This document shows, piece by piece, positions 1 to 12,037 of a stretch of 64,000 nt of DNA; position 1 is the stretch's first letter; each line of letters begins with the position of its first letter. The stretch spans positions 2,790,001 to 2,854,000 of the forward strand of contig CP075495.1 of NCBI GenBank assembly GCA_021613535.1, written 5' to 3'. The DNA is from Adineta vaga (taxonomy: Eukaryota; Rotifera). The notes under the pieces are model-generated. The model made no database searches. It had not been told where the DNA came from and worked only from the letters and a program-made list of their open reading frames with translations. A program made the position numbers and the translations under genes.

Positions 1-1
1 A

Positions 2-2743
2 GGGGTTTGTCCATGTTTACTAGATGCTTATCCACCAATACAATCTGTATCATGGTATCAAAATGGTCGATCGATTCGTATTACACCAAAAGGTAGATCA
101 TAAGCAGGAAAAAAGTTGAATGAGATTTCTATTGATTTCTTTTCTTTAATAAAGGTGGAGCATATACAATTAATTCTGAATATTCATTAATTATCAGATC
201 AGTTGACGATGATGATCATGGAAAATATTTTTGTCGCGCTCAAAATTCTGAAGGTTTTGGGCGTGATAGTGTACCATTTTATGTTGAAATAAAAGGTTAG
301 ATTTCATCTCTTTATTCTTCCATTTCTTTTTTATTATTAAATAGAACCAATTAAATTTCTCTTGAAACCCAATTCAATCTATCATGTACGAGAAAAGAAT
401 CGATTAGTTTTACCCTGTTTAGCATTTGGTGATCCAAAACCACAAATAAAATGGTTTAAAGTATGTTGAAGGTTTCTTTTCTTATTCGATTTTCTTTACA
501 AATAATTGATTAGAATGCAAATGAATTGAATCATATCAATGAAAATTTTACCTTGGAACAAATTGAAAAAAGTGATCATGGTCTGTATATATGTCAAGCA
601 TCAAATGAGCATACAACAACTAATATTAGTACTTTAATTATTGTTGAAAGTAAGTTTGATAAATAACGATAATCTCCATTATTCATCATAGATTTCAGTT
701 TGCTCTCGTTGTCTCCTTATTATTACGATAATCTAGAACATTTCTCTTTTCTCATCATTTGTTATGTATAAAAATCATTTCTAAGTTTTCACTTATTATA
801 ACGTACTTTTCCCCCCTATTGAATCCTTACATGTAGCGTAATTCATATACAATACTTCGATCACTATTGTACAGTTTGTTTCAAAAAGTTTGCCATTTGC
901 TAAGATGAACTTTTTTCAAGTAGTGATGTTATTTTAACGACAATGAATGAAAATAGGTCATTGCATTTTGAGTGCGAAAAGAAAAATTGCTTGAGAATCC
1001 TTTTATAGTTTTATGAATAATTAGTGGAGTGAATGAGTACTTGTACAAAAATTCTTCAAATCGAACGAAAGTTACGAAAGAAAAGTCAATGCAGCTATGT
1101 AAATGATAGCTCATAGAATTCATCAATGAATGGTTTTTCTTTGATTTGATTAGATACAACACCACAAGCACCTTTGAATATTCGATATGAACAAATCTCA
1201 TCGAACCTATTACTTTCCTGGGAGCCTGGTTATGATGGTGGTCGAATTCAACATTTTATTATTTGGTATCGTTTGATACAGAATAAAAAACAAAATTGGC
1301 ATCAAATTCGCGTTCTACCAAATAATGCAACGGAATTTTTATTATTTGATTTACAAGTACAACAAACATATGAGGTCACAATTGTTGGCGAAAATGATTT
1401 CGGTTTAGGAAGTTTTAGTCCAATCATATCAATTTATTTAAATAATTATCAAGATCTATCCATTGGAAATCTTCATCGATCAAATGAAACGAATTTCCTA
1501 AGACCATTACCACCTATGGATCTTCATCTTTCATATTCAGGTTCAAATCTGCATATAACATGGAATCAAGGAAATCTTTTTGAATCACCAGTTAATATTC
1601 TCTACTATGTTATTCAATGGCGTTCAACAATTGTTTTTAATAATCAACAATCTCAACAATCAATTGTAGTGAAATATCCTAGTCGATCATATATATTAAA
1701 AGATATTAAACAATCGAGATATATTGTACAACTGATGTCATATTCAAATCAAGGAATATATAGTATTCCAATTGAAGCGGATATTGATATTCGTATGTAT
1801 TGATTTGATTGAAAAAGAAAAATTTTAATCGATTTCTTTGTAGAATTCAATTCTATTCTGGCATATTATGGTTCAAGTCGTTTATTAATATCAATACTTT
1901 GTTTTTTAACTGTATTAATAGTTGCAACATTATGTATATGTCTATTTTGTGTTCTCAAACATTACTATCATCGACAATCTTATTGCACAAATCATAAATC
2001 ACGTATGAAATATTTATCTTGCAAAATAAATATATCTTGTCTATGTATAGATTCAAATTGGATATGTTGCTGTTTTCCATCGATTCAATATCGGTAATAA
2101 GAGTTGAATGATATTTAGAATCTCTCTATTTGAATCTTATTGTTTTTTCAGACTAGATAATTGTTCTCCGATGGAAAAAGATCGATATAGTGCAAGTCTT
2201 CTCAAAACAAAAGATCTTCAATCATCACCCATATATTCAACTCGACATCGAATAACATCTCAATCAGTCAACAATCCACTTCGACCACTTTCGTCACCAG
2301 ATACTTGTACTGATTCATCCATATCATTAGCTAAAGTAACGGCAATTCCAAGTTGTCGAAATTCCATAATATCAAATGCAAGCGAAATACTACAACCAAC
2401 TTATGCTTCATTACCAACAATTGAAGTTCCACATGTGATACCATCATCGGCTCTTACTTTTATCTTAGTTCCAAATACGACAGATGACACTAAAATGACT
2501 TCATTTTTTCAACCAATTCCGATTAGTAATGCACCTTATATCGATCATGAAGGTCGTAAGAATAGTTCTCGTTTACCACTCGAAGTAGTACCCGAATTGA
2601 GTGAATTAAGTGTAGATAATAGTCGACATAGTTATGCTCCATCTGTTTCATCGACTGTTCATAGTTCTCAGCAATTACAATCAGTTCAACCTAGTCCTAT
2701 TCTTGTCACGTTTGATTCAAATTCACTGAAACGTCGGACTTAG
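2..2743 (+). CDS. Ig/FN3 cell-adhesion membrane protein, IGSF9/turtle-like (5' end cut by window)
   Basis: Type I membrane adhesion protein, the 3' part of a gene that begins before the window. Exons joined by phase: 2-92, 155-295, 345-460, 514-649, 1154-1792, 1844-2093, 2152-2743. The first two exons hold most of one Ig domain (Trp in SWYQ, then DDDHGKYFCRA). The next two hold a second Ig domain (IKWFK, then SDHGLYICQA). Exon 5 carries two fibronectin type III domains (LLLSWEPGYDGG and LHITWNQGN). Exon 6 has one membrane segment (LLISILCFLTVLIVATLCI) followed by a Cys-rich juxtamembrane stretch. A Ser/Pro-rich tail of about 200 residues without a recognised domain follows. Ig repeats followed by two FN3 domains, one TM and a long tail is the IGSF9/turtle layout, so a role in neuronal adhesion or branching is inferred. 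Other Ig-FN3 families are possible because the N-terminus is missing. A poly(A) signal AATAAA lies at 2874-2879. Confidence 0.82.
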
Positions 2744-2940
2744 ATACATCATCCGTCAGATGTTATAATTCTTATCTAATCTCATATCATTTTCTTTTTT
2801 CATATTATTCTTCTAAAACTTTATATACATTTCATTTCTATATGGATTATTTGCAATGAAGATATTCTTGGATAATAAATCAATTTACCACTGCTTTTGC
2901 TTTCTATTCTAGATTATATTATTTGATTTCAAACACACAA

Positions 2941-5550
2941 ATGGCAAAACCAAGGTATGAAAGAAAGAAATACTATTGTTTTTTTTTAATTTTTCGCCAC
3001 TTTTTTCTCTATGATTTCCTAGAATTTACAATCAAATTTTATTAAATTATTTAATAGAACTTTTTTCATTAAGTTCCCGCGTTTCTCAATAATAGGATGC
3101 ATTTGAGTACAAAGAAATATAATACGCAAGGTTTTTAACAGTTTCAGTTTCTTGACTAGCTATAATTGACTATTGAGAATTCTATTCTGATCCACCATCC
3201 TAGATTGTAAGAAAATACATTCGATTAAGAATACCAATAAGATCGAAAGAACATATAAATAGTATAGCCTTGATTCTCTTTCGCACCGTTTTATCCATTA
3301 AAACGATATTACTTAGCACAAGTGTAGGTGTAACGCTGATAAGATGATTGATACTTTCTTGCTCTTTCACACCCTGTTCTATTTCTTTCTTTTGCATACA
3401 TTCTCTCTCGCTGTGGTTAATTTACATCATCAATAACATAGCTACCGTGTTCTTTATCAAAGAGAATGATAAATCATATTAATATCCACTATTCCTACAT
3501 TGAAGTATAGAAGAAGAGAAAAAAAAAGAGAAAATAGAGCTTCGCACTAATATACAAAGAATCAAAAAAATATCCAGCTCTTTTTTCCTAATATACATTC
3601 TTGACCTTCTTTCATAGTGATACGTGAAACGAGTCTTTTATTGCCTACTTATTGTTCTACGCGTTACACGCAGTATCCATTGAAAGCTTAACATACAATT
3701 ATTTGTGGTTTTGAAAAATAACGAAAGAATGTACGTTTTTGTTTGTTCGATAGTTTTTCAGAATCATATCATTTTTAATTTGCATTTGATTTATTTAGTT
3801 TTGTTCGAATAAAATGTTTTCGTCATACTAATCTAAGTTTTGTATTTAGGGTCGACGAAACTGAATTAGTTACAACAACAACAACTACTAGCAAATTAGT
3901 GCCGGTTTTACATGAAAAATCTGCAAAAAATCCTATCTTCTTTCCAGCGTTATTGGTGGGTCTTCAAGCAGTTTTTATTATTCTTTTGGGTTTTCATGGT
4001 GATTATGGACATGAACCCGTTCATGTCGAATCACATTTCCCATTACCACCCAATTCATTGATAATGTTTCCCAATGGAACTAAAATTCGTGTTGGTACTT
4101 ATGAACCAACCGGAACACCACATCGAGGTATATCCGATTTCTATGCAATGTTTCAAGATATACATGTGATGATATTCATTGGTTTTGGCTTTTTAATGAC
4201 ATTTCTTCGACGATATGGGTAAATGTTTACTATTTATTAGAAAAACAATTTTTTGAAATTCTGTTTCTATGATATTTTAGCTTCAGTGCTGTTGGTTACA
4301 ATTTTCTTGTTGCTGCATTTGTTCTCGAATGGGCGATTGTTGTTCGTGGTTATATGTTTGATTATGATCCATCAACGAAAACATTTCCTATTGATGTAGA
4401 ACGGATTATTGTGGCTGATTTTGTAGCTGCTGCAGTACTCATTTCATTTGGTGCAGTTTTGGGCAAAGTCAATCCAACTCAATTGATTATTATGGCTTTC
4501 ATTGAAGTTTTACTTCAATCAGCAAATGAATTTCTTGGTCTTCGACGTTATTGTGCATATGATATTGGTGAATCTATGTTCGTTCACGTATTCGGTAACA
4601 TTTTCAAAACCTTAAATCGTTTTTTTATAAAGATTTATTTTTTCCTCATTTTTGTTAATAGGTGCTTATTTTGGTCTAGCAGTATCTTATATGCTCTATG
4701 ATAAAGAATTAACAAGTATAGAAGCTGAACAACGAGAAAAATCTGTTTATAATTCTGATTTGTTCTCAATGATTGGTACAATCTTTCTCTTCTGTTTTTG
4801 GCCATCATTCAATGCTGGTGTAGCTGCAGCAGGCGATTCTCGTCTTCGAGCTATTGTTAACACTTATATAAGCATTGCATCTAGTGTCTTACTTACTTAT
4901 ATATGTTCATGTTTATTCAGTAAAGAAAAGAAATTCGATATGGTTCATATTCAAAATGCCACATTAGCTGGCGGTGTCGGTATGTTAAAATGAATGAGAA
5001 AAAAAATAGACGAAATTTATCATTATTTTTAACAATTCAATATTCCTTTTTGTTTCTAGCTATTGGCACTGTTGCTGATAAGATTGTTCGTCCATTTGGT
5101 GCTATGATTATCGGTTCATTAGCTGGTGCATTATCAACTGGTGGTTTCCGATTTGTTAAAGGAATTCTTCAAAAATTTCGTGCACATGATACATGTGGTG
5201 TTAATAATTTACATGGTATGCCCGGTTTACTTGCTGGTATTATCGGTATTTTCTTGGCATTATTTCCTGCTAATTCACTTTACACTGATAATTTACTTGC
5301 TACTTGTTGGAATGCATCGTATCGAACATACTTAGGTCAACTAGCCTATCAAGCTGCTGCATTAGGAACTACAATTGCTATCGCTGTTATTGGTGGTATT
5401 ATTACAGGTATTATTTTACGTTTACCATTACTTAATGATGAACGTCCATCCTCATATTACAATGATCGTACACACTGGGAAACACCTGATGATTTCCATC
5501 AAGACGTTACTACAGCATTACTTCCACCTCAAGTAGAACATCATATATAA
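2941..5550 (+). CDS. Rh-type ammonium/CO2 channel (Rhesus glycoprotein family)
   Basis: Plasma-membrane ammonia channel of the Amt/Rh family. Exons: 2941-2954, 3850-4218, 4281-4594, 4662-4979, 5060-5550, giving about 501 residues with many hydrophobic segments, close to vertebrate RhCG. Family marks visible: [20 protein letters not shown] in the third segment, the conserved Asp in CAYDIGESM, the first channel-lining His in FVHVFGAYFG, and the second in [15 protein letters not shown]. An N-glycosylation site (NGT) lies in the first extracellular loop, as in animal Rh proteins. The start is inferred: the 14-nt exon ATGGCAAAACCAAG ends in a good donor, and its phase joins exactly to the acceptor at 3849, giving MAKPRVDETEL. 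The first intron (895 nt) is far longer than the others (62-80 nt). The gene starts only about 200 bp after the Ig/FN3 gene. AATAAA is at 5795-5800. Confidence 0.93.
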
Positions 5551-7128
5551 ACACATTTTATAGAAAAATAAGAACATTTCTTCCATATTGTAATTGAAAT
5601 ATGGGCATGTTACCCTACTTAGTGATTAGATAACAGTAATCTAGAAGAAAAAAAACTTATAGCTTTAGTTTTCATATGTTTCTGTTCAGAGCAAGCAAAT
5701 TTTTTTGATACAAGTCGTTTTCGTAGTTATAGCTTGTGATATAAATTGATTGAAACAGTTTTTTTTCCTTCGATTTTTATTTTTCTTTCTTTGAATAAAA
5801 TAATTTTCTTGTGATATTCTAAATTATTATTGATCATTGAGAAAACACAGATACTTGCTAATCAAATAGATGATATAGCACACATACACATCATAATTGG
5901 TAAGAAAACAAACAGTTTCTGTTCTATGCTTAATGAAATAGAGTTATTCCTTTGTTGCCATTCTGTTGTACTGATTGATATAAACAAACAGAAATCTCGA
6001 CATAAAGATATGATGAAAGAAACAGAATTGTCCATTATGATAATTTCTAAACCATATCGAAATAATAAATTAGAACACTTGTGATATATCATTCATTTCT
6101 ACAATGATAAATAGCTCGAGAAAAGAAAAAGAACGAATCTCGTTATCATATATGAATAAAAATTCTCACTTTGATCCGTCTGCTAATGTGGTATCAATCA
6201 AAAATCGATTTCTTTTATTCTAAGATCTAAGATAAAGTTTTATTATGATGATATACTATACATTCTTTCAATCATGTAAAGAAATTATCAATTATTATTT
6301 CATTCATATTCTTTTCTATAGCATTTCATTTAATTAAATAATTCAATGCATGACATTCTATTGCGATCAAGAGATCTCAAAAATCGAGTAAGTACATCCA
6401 CTTATCATTAATTGACAGCAGTTCGTTGAAGTGATTAGATAATACTGCTTTCTATCTCTGTCTAGAGAGTTGATACCTAATGTTTTTATAGAAAATTATC
6501 TTAGATTATTTATTTTGATTAGAATAATATTTATCTGATGGTGTATTGTACACCTGTATCCATCTGTCTATGACATAGCTCGGGACAATAGTCTCTATAA
6601 TGAATGAATCACAGACTCGAACAATTATGTTCTTCTTCTTCTACTTCTTCTTCTTGTTCTCGTCTATATATTTTTTTCTGCGAACATTTTAAGAACGAGG
6701 AAGGAGAAGAAGGAAGATGCGTAGCGTTTCTTTGTTCGCTTCGTTTGTAATGTTCTTCACTGGTTAGATGGTGAGATGTGAAAATGAAGCTCACTGCTTA
6801 TTTCACATACTAAGACCGATTGTCTCGCTTACTTCCTTCTTTTTTTCTTTCTCATGACATACAACAAACATACACATCGACGAGAAGAGAACGACTAATC
6901 GCTCTCTTTTCTTTTCTTTTTTTTACTAGACGATGGAATGCACAAACGGTTACAATGGCGATGACTTTTTCAAGAGAAAGACGCCTGTTACCAATGTGCC
7001 GTGATCGATTAGAACATAGCTACTTATTTCTTCTGTCATTTTTCTAAACAAAATATTTTTTTACGGTAACATATATCTAATTATTATTTCACTAGATTTT
7101 TCATTCGTTTTCCTACATAGATTAAATT
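5551..7128. other. intergenic region
   Basis: Holds the 3'UTR of the Rh gene and the upstream region of the innexin gene. AT-rich, with short T-rich and TTC-rich stretches around 6630-6660 and 6830-6930. The open frames here are short and low in complexity. A pyrimidine-rich 3' splice site (cctacatag, 7112-7120) stands 8 nt before the innexin ATG. Confidence 0.7.
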
Positions 7129-8567
7129 ATGGATATTCATTCCTTAATGGGTCGAGCCTCGACAATGATGTCAGGCAAACGAAATGATGATAGTATGTCT
7201 GATCGACTTAATTATCGTTATACAGTCGCGATTTTGGTTATTTTTGCTATCATCAATATGAATCGTTTATATACAGATCAAATCAAATGTTGGGTAAGCG
7301 ATCTAATATCTGTTTCCTCGTTTAATCTACTTCTTCTTCTTCTTCTATATTAATCAACACCACCTCTTAGGTACCTGCATTTTTTACGCCAAACTATGAT
7401 GAATATGTTCGATCTGTATGTTTTGTACAAAATACTTATTATATAAAACATGTCGATAAAATTCCTAAATCATCGAATATAAAACGACAAAGTGAAATCT
7501 TATATTATCAATGGATACCATTTCTTTTACTTATGAAAGCCTTTCTATTCTATATACCACGAATGTCATGGAATACATTTGGATTGAGAAGTGGTATACA
7601 AATATCTGATCTTGTCGAATCATCATATGATTATAAATTACCCACAACTGATGCAGCACATCGACAAATGTGTCTTGATTATGTCATTAGTACAATTGAT
7701 GAATATTGTGATGATCATCGACGACAAGTTGATGCACGTAAACATTTAAATATATTACAACGAAAATTCTCCTTCGGTTGGTGTTTATCAGGAAAATATC
7801 TTGGGAATTATTTAGTTGTTGTTTATATGACAACGAAATTACTATATATTGGTATATCGTTATTTCAAATCTTTTTTTTAAGTGTATTATTAGGATCAAA
7901 TTTTGCATTCTATGGTATACAAGTCATTGGGCGTTTGTTTCGAGGTAAATATTTCTTTTTCTATTACAAAAGAAAAAAAAAGGAAATTCTCTTTTCTTTT
8001 CAAGGCATGAGTTGGGATTCGGAAACACGTTTATTTCCTAAAACAACATTATGTGATTTTACTGTACGAGAATTTGGTCATCCGAAACTTGCCCATGAAT
8101 ATACCGTTCCATGTGTGTTACCATTAAATTTATTCAATCAACAAATGTTCACATTTCTTTATTTTTGGTACCTCATTGTTATTTTATTAAATATTGGCGA
8201 TTTTTTTCTTTGGTTGTATATAATTTCTCCACGAAATCGTTATAGTTTTCTTCGTACACGTCTTCATACAAAAAAATATCCATTAACAAATGCAACAAGT
8301 GATTCCGAAAAAATTCGTCGATTTGCTGATGAATATCTTGAAGCAGATGGCTTTTTTATGTTAACATTAATTAGAGAAAATAGTTCAGATTTTGTTGCAT
8401 CAGAAATTATTCATCATCTATTTACAGATAAATTTCTCACCAGATATTTCCGAGACACAACAACAACGACAACAATCTATGATGCAATCGATACGAAACA
8501 TGATGACAATGATTCTGATAATAACAAAACAAAACGACGACATCAATTCTGTTCATTGATATGTTAA
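7129..8567 (+). CDS. innexin (gap-junction/hemichannel subunit)
   Basis: Four-pass channel subunit forming invertebrate gap junctions or pannexin-like hemichannels. Three exons: 7129-7293, 7371-7944, 8005-8567; 433 residues. The hallmark innexin motif YYQWIPFLLL lies just before TM2. The first extracellular loop has its two cysteines (CWVPAFFTPNYDEYVRSVC) and the second loop has two more (TLCDF and TVPCVLP). TM segments are visible near YTVAILVIFAIIN, QWIPFLLLMKAFLFY, IGISLFQIFFLSVLL and FWYLIVILLNIGDFFLWLY. The C-terminal tail is polar and Thr/Asp-rich (TTTTTTIYD, then DDNDSDNN). The start follows a candidate 3' splice site at 7120. The gene is tail-to-tail with the 7TM gene, with 86 bp between stop codons. 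Confidence 0.95.
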
Positions 8568-8653
8568 TTCGTATATTTGTATTTCTACATGTAAAAAAAA
8601 AGAATCGAGGTTTTTTTTCTCTATTAAACAAAAAAAAACAATGAAAACATTGA

Positions 8654-10647
8654 TTAGAAAAAGAAATTTTCACTTGATATAATACTAGTTTGAAAGAGAA
8701 CAATAAGTACAAGAAGAGTTGTGATACCCAGAAAAATAATTTTACCCGGACGAACGGTTAAACCAAAGAGTTTAGCACGTAATTCGGCTTTAGATAGAAA
8801 AAGTAGGAAACCATCAAGTTCATTCGAACTAGCATTAGGATATCCGTAGACACGCATGGAAAGACTAATTCGATAAAATTTATCACATTTTGAAGTTACA
8901 CGAGCAGCCTAAAGAGATTTTGATTAGAAAAAAACATTTTCTCATCAAAAGATTATCTCTTACTTGTGCTAAACAAAAGACTAAAATAGAAAACCAAACG
9001 ATAGTATATAACGATCGATAAATCCACATATCAGCACGAAAAATTCGATTTAATATCAAGAGAATAATACCTAATAAACAACCAATTTATTATACATTTA
9101 CTAAAAATCATGTATATCTTACCAAGTATTGTACGTTCAAGAAAGAAAATAATTAATATTGACATCATTCTTGATGCTGCACTATTCAATTGACTAATTG
9201 AAGCGCCGAGATCAAGAATTCGTTTCATTGCTTCTAAAAGTTGTACTGATTTTTCTTCTAAACGTATTCGAATAGCTTTACAATAAAATAAGATCATTTC
9301 ACAATGACATGCATAATTCATTGCCACTGCCATATGAATACAATTCGATATTAATAAACAAAGAATATCAATAGTAAAAAGTATATATCGTTCTGGTTTA
9401 CTAGGAAAAGAAGAGAAAGAAAAATACAAATACAAATAAAAAGATTTTAAATATTCAATGAGATGAACTTACTTTTGTACAATTTGATATTGTGCATCAT
9501 GAAAAATGAATGTATGAGCAAAATCATTCATGGCATTTGATAGAGCATGAGTGGCAACCGAAACAACTACCCATGCACATCCAATAAACATGAATAATCT
9601 AATTTAAAAGAAAAATGAATGAATCGATTTGTTCACTCTCTAAATCTTCTACTTTAATCGTCGAATTGCTCGATGAATACCAAATAGACGGATATTTTGA
9701 TCAGCATGAATAAAAACCTTTGGTAATTGTTTTTGTTTTTAAATAGAAAATTAATTCAAATATGAAATGTAATTCTTACTTTTTCCATTAAAGAATACAT
9801 AGGTTCGCCTTCGGTAACACGAAAATAAATAAAACCAATAATAAAAGCAAGAAAATGAAAAAGATCAGGAAGAATATAAGTTGTAAATATATGTCCACAT
9901 TCTGCATGTTTATGTATTATTGCCATACTAGCATTAGTTGTATGTGGTCTAGTGTGTCCAGGTTGCAATGTCGCCCATGTACCTGTCGATTGATTTCTTG
10001 GATTACTCGTTGTAATAGTATTTACTGTTGTTGTTGTAGTTGTACGAACTGTTGTAGTTGTCTAGTGCAATAAAAAAAAGAAATATATATGAAAAATAAA
10101 AATAAATCTTCTACTTGTGTATCAGTTATAACATTGAGTTTTCCTTGACAAATAATAATTTCATATGTATAATTAAATAGAAGTAAGATTAATATTAAAA
10201 ATGGATAAAGTATATTAATAAAACGTAAAAATATTGATGAACGTTTTAAACTATCAGCACCAAATGGTCTCCAACCGATCTGAAATGACAATATTCATTT
10301 CAGATATCATTTCAACAAATTCTTCTTACTAAACAGAGTAATTTTCGAAATGGATGAAGAATTTGTTTTTTACATTTCATTAAACTCACAGTTGTTGGAT
10401 TCGGACATGAATTATCTAAATCAGATATCTGAATTGACAAAAAACAATGAAAATCATTCTCTTTATTTATTTATTTATTTATTTACTTCAATTTTAACAC
10501 AATCGAATTCCTCATCTGTATTGACTGATTTGTTTACATTATTATAAGGATAATTATTTATAGACACAACCAATGACTAGAAAAAGACATGTAAAGAAAA
10601 AACGAATTATTTATGATCAATATTATTTCTACTTTTGGAGAATCCAT
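8654..10647 (-). CDS. seven-TM gustatory-receptor-like protein (GR/GRL family)
   Basis: Ten exons on the minus strand, all joined with consistent phase (in order): 10633-10647, 10487-10576, 10330-10428, 10115-10279, 9780-10061, 9653-9717, 9473-9598, 9123-9400, 8964-9070, 8654-8908. The product is 493 residues with seven hydrophobic segments: around FLRFINILYPFLILILLLF, LPDLFHFLAFIIGFIYF, LFMFIGCAWVVVSVATHAL, ILFTIDILCLLISNC, MMSILIIFFLERTILGIILL, LYTIVWFSILVFCLAQ and IIFLGITTLLVLIVLFQ. The long charged loop between TM4 and TM5 (YCKAIRIRLEEKSVQLLEAM) and the short C-terminus after LIVLFQ resemble the GR/Or superfamily, whose last helix carries TYhhhhhQF. FRKLLCLIGWRPFG at the N-terminal side is also GR-like. 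A role as a chemoreceptor-like ion channel is inferred. The Thr-rich stretch at the start of exon 5 is unusual. The start (MDSPK) rests on splice phase only. Confidence 0.72.
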
Positions 10648-12037
10648 CGAATTTGCGAGTATTTTGTTGATATTTTGACAAGTAATTATTTAATATCTTT
10701 GTAAATGAAAGTCTATCACTATTTTCTTTCCATACACGTTAGACTATATAGTTTTCTTATCACGAAAACAAGAAGAACGAATGAAGAAGAAAAAAGAGAA
10801 TTAACATCGAAAGTTAAACGGTGTAATTCGCACACACAACCCATAGATAATATACTTTCATCTTCACCTCGAAAATTGCCGTTCTTTTTTTTGTCGGTGT
10901 ATGCATTCGTTCTTATCACAATAATCATACTTGAAAATAGATAATAGTCATCATGTGTTTAAATTTCGACGTTATTCAATTTTGAATCGATAGTATTTGC
11001 TTTAAAATTATCTTTAGTATTATCCTTATAAAAACAACATATGGGAAGAAGACGTAGACAAAAATGAGAGATTTGTTATTAAATAACTCCAGAAGGAAAA
11101 TCTATTTGTCTTCTATGGTATTATATTTGGATTAGTAATCGGTTCTTAAGGTTGAATATGGCATTTTAGCTACTTCATCCGTTAAACCGTTCTGCAGTGA
11201 AGGACATTTGTGTTTATATAAAAGTACATCTTGCATCTATGTACGATTGAATATGAGACTTTTCTTTCTTTTCGTTTTAAATTTTGGTAAATAATTGACG
11301 TCAGAGGAAAAACAATAAGGGCGTACTTTAGTGTATATCCTACTGTGTTTACAAAATAGAATTAGTCTGATCAGTTTAAAGATAAATATCTATAATGATC
11401 CAAAACAACAACAGCAACAACTATAACAATAACAACAACATTGTAAAACATGTTACTTAAACCATAGCATGTACTACTATTTGACGTCATATATGTAATC
11501 AACACTTCGTATATCTTTTTTTTGCCTTCGGAAAGTATCGCTCAACATCAATTAGTTAAGAAATAAAAAAGACTCTATCTTTGTATCACATCAATGTCAT
11601 ATAAACTTTTTCTGGCTCGTCTTGGCAATCATAGAAGCGAAAGAATAAGGCTGAAGTCCATTAGATTGATATGACCTAACCTTCATATGTCGATGAGCGG
11701 AAGATTGAAACATTTGTTAAATACGGTACGACAGATGTTGTTCGGACCAGGGTCGTGCGCATGTATGCATACATGCGTGTACATAAACAAAAGTATATAG
11801 AAGATAGGGAAAGAGAGAGAGAGAGAGAGAGAGACCAGCAGACGTCAAGAATAATCAGTAATAAATCTATTGATAGCGAGAGGAAAGAGAAATAGATAGA
11901 ACCAATGAAATATTTTTCATAATTATATTACTATCAACTTACCATTCGTGCTATTTATTTGATGTCTCTGGTTTTCTTTTTTGACAGACTGGCAGATTAT
12001 TAAGACGAGTACTTGATATTTACTGTCGAAGTTCAAA
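10648..12037. other. intergenic region between divergent genes
   Basis: Shared upstream region of the GR-like gene (minus) and the guanylate cyclase (plus). No convincing gene. It holds a 23-nt (AG)n run at 11812-11834 and a 3' splice site (ttttttgacag) near 11975-11987 that probably ends a 5'UTR intron or serves as a trans-splice site for the cyclase. Confidence 0.65.
11812..11834. repeat. (AG)n microsatellite
   Basis: Simple dinucleotide run about 200 bp upstream of the guanylate cyclase start codon. No function is evident. Confidence 0.95.

Noticed and set aside
5830-6092. Overlapping open frames on both strands after the Rh gene
   Set aside because: Short, no splice partners, composition like intergenic DNA, and equally open on both strands.
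10719-10944. Open frames on both strands upstream of the GR-like start
   Set aside because: Neither joins in phase to exon 1 at 10647 or to any neighbour; no conserved pattern.
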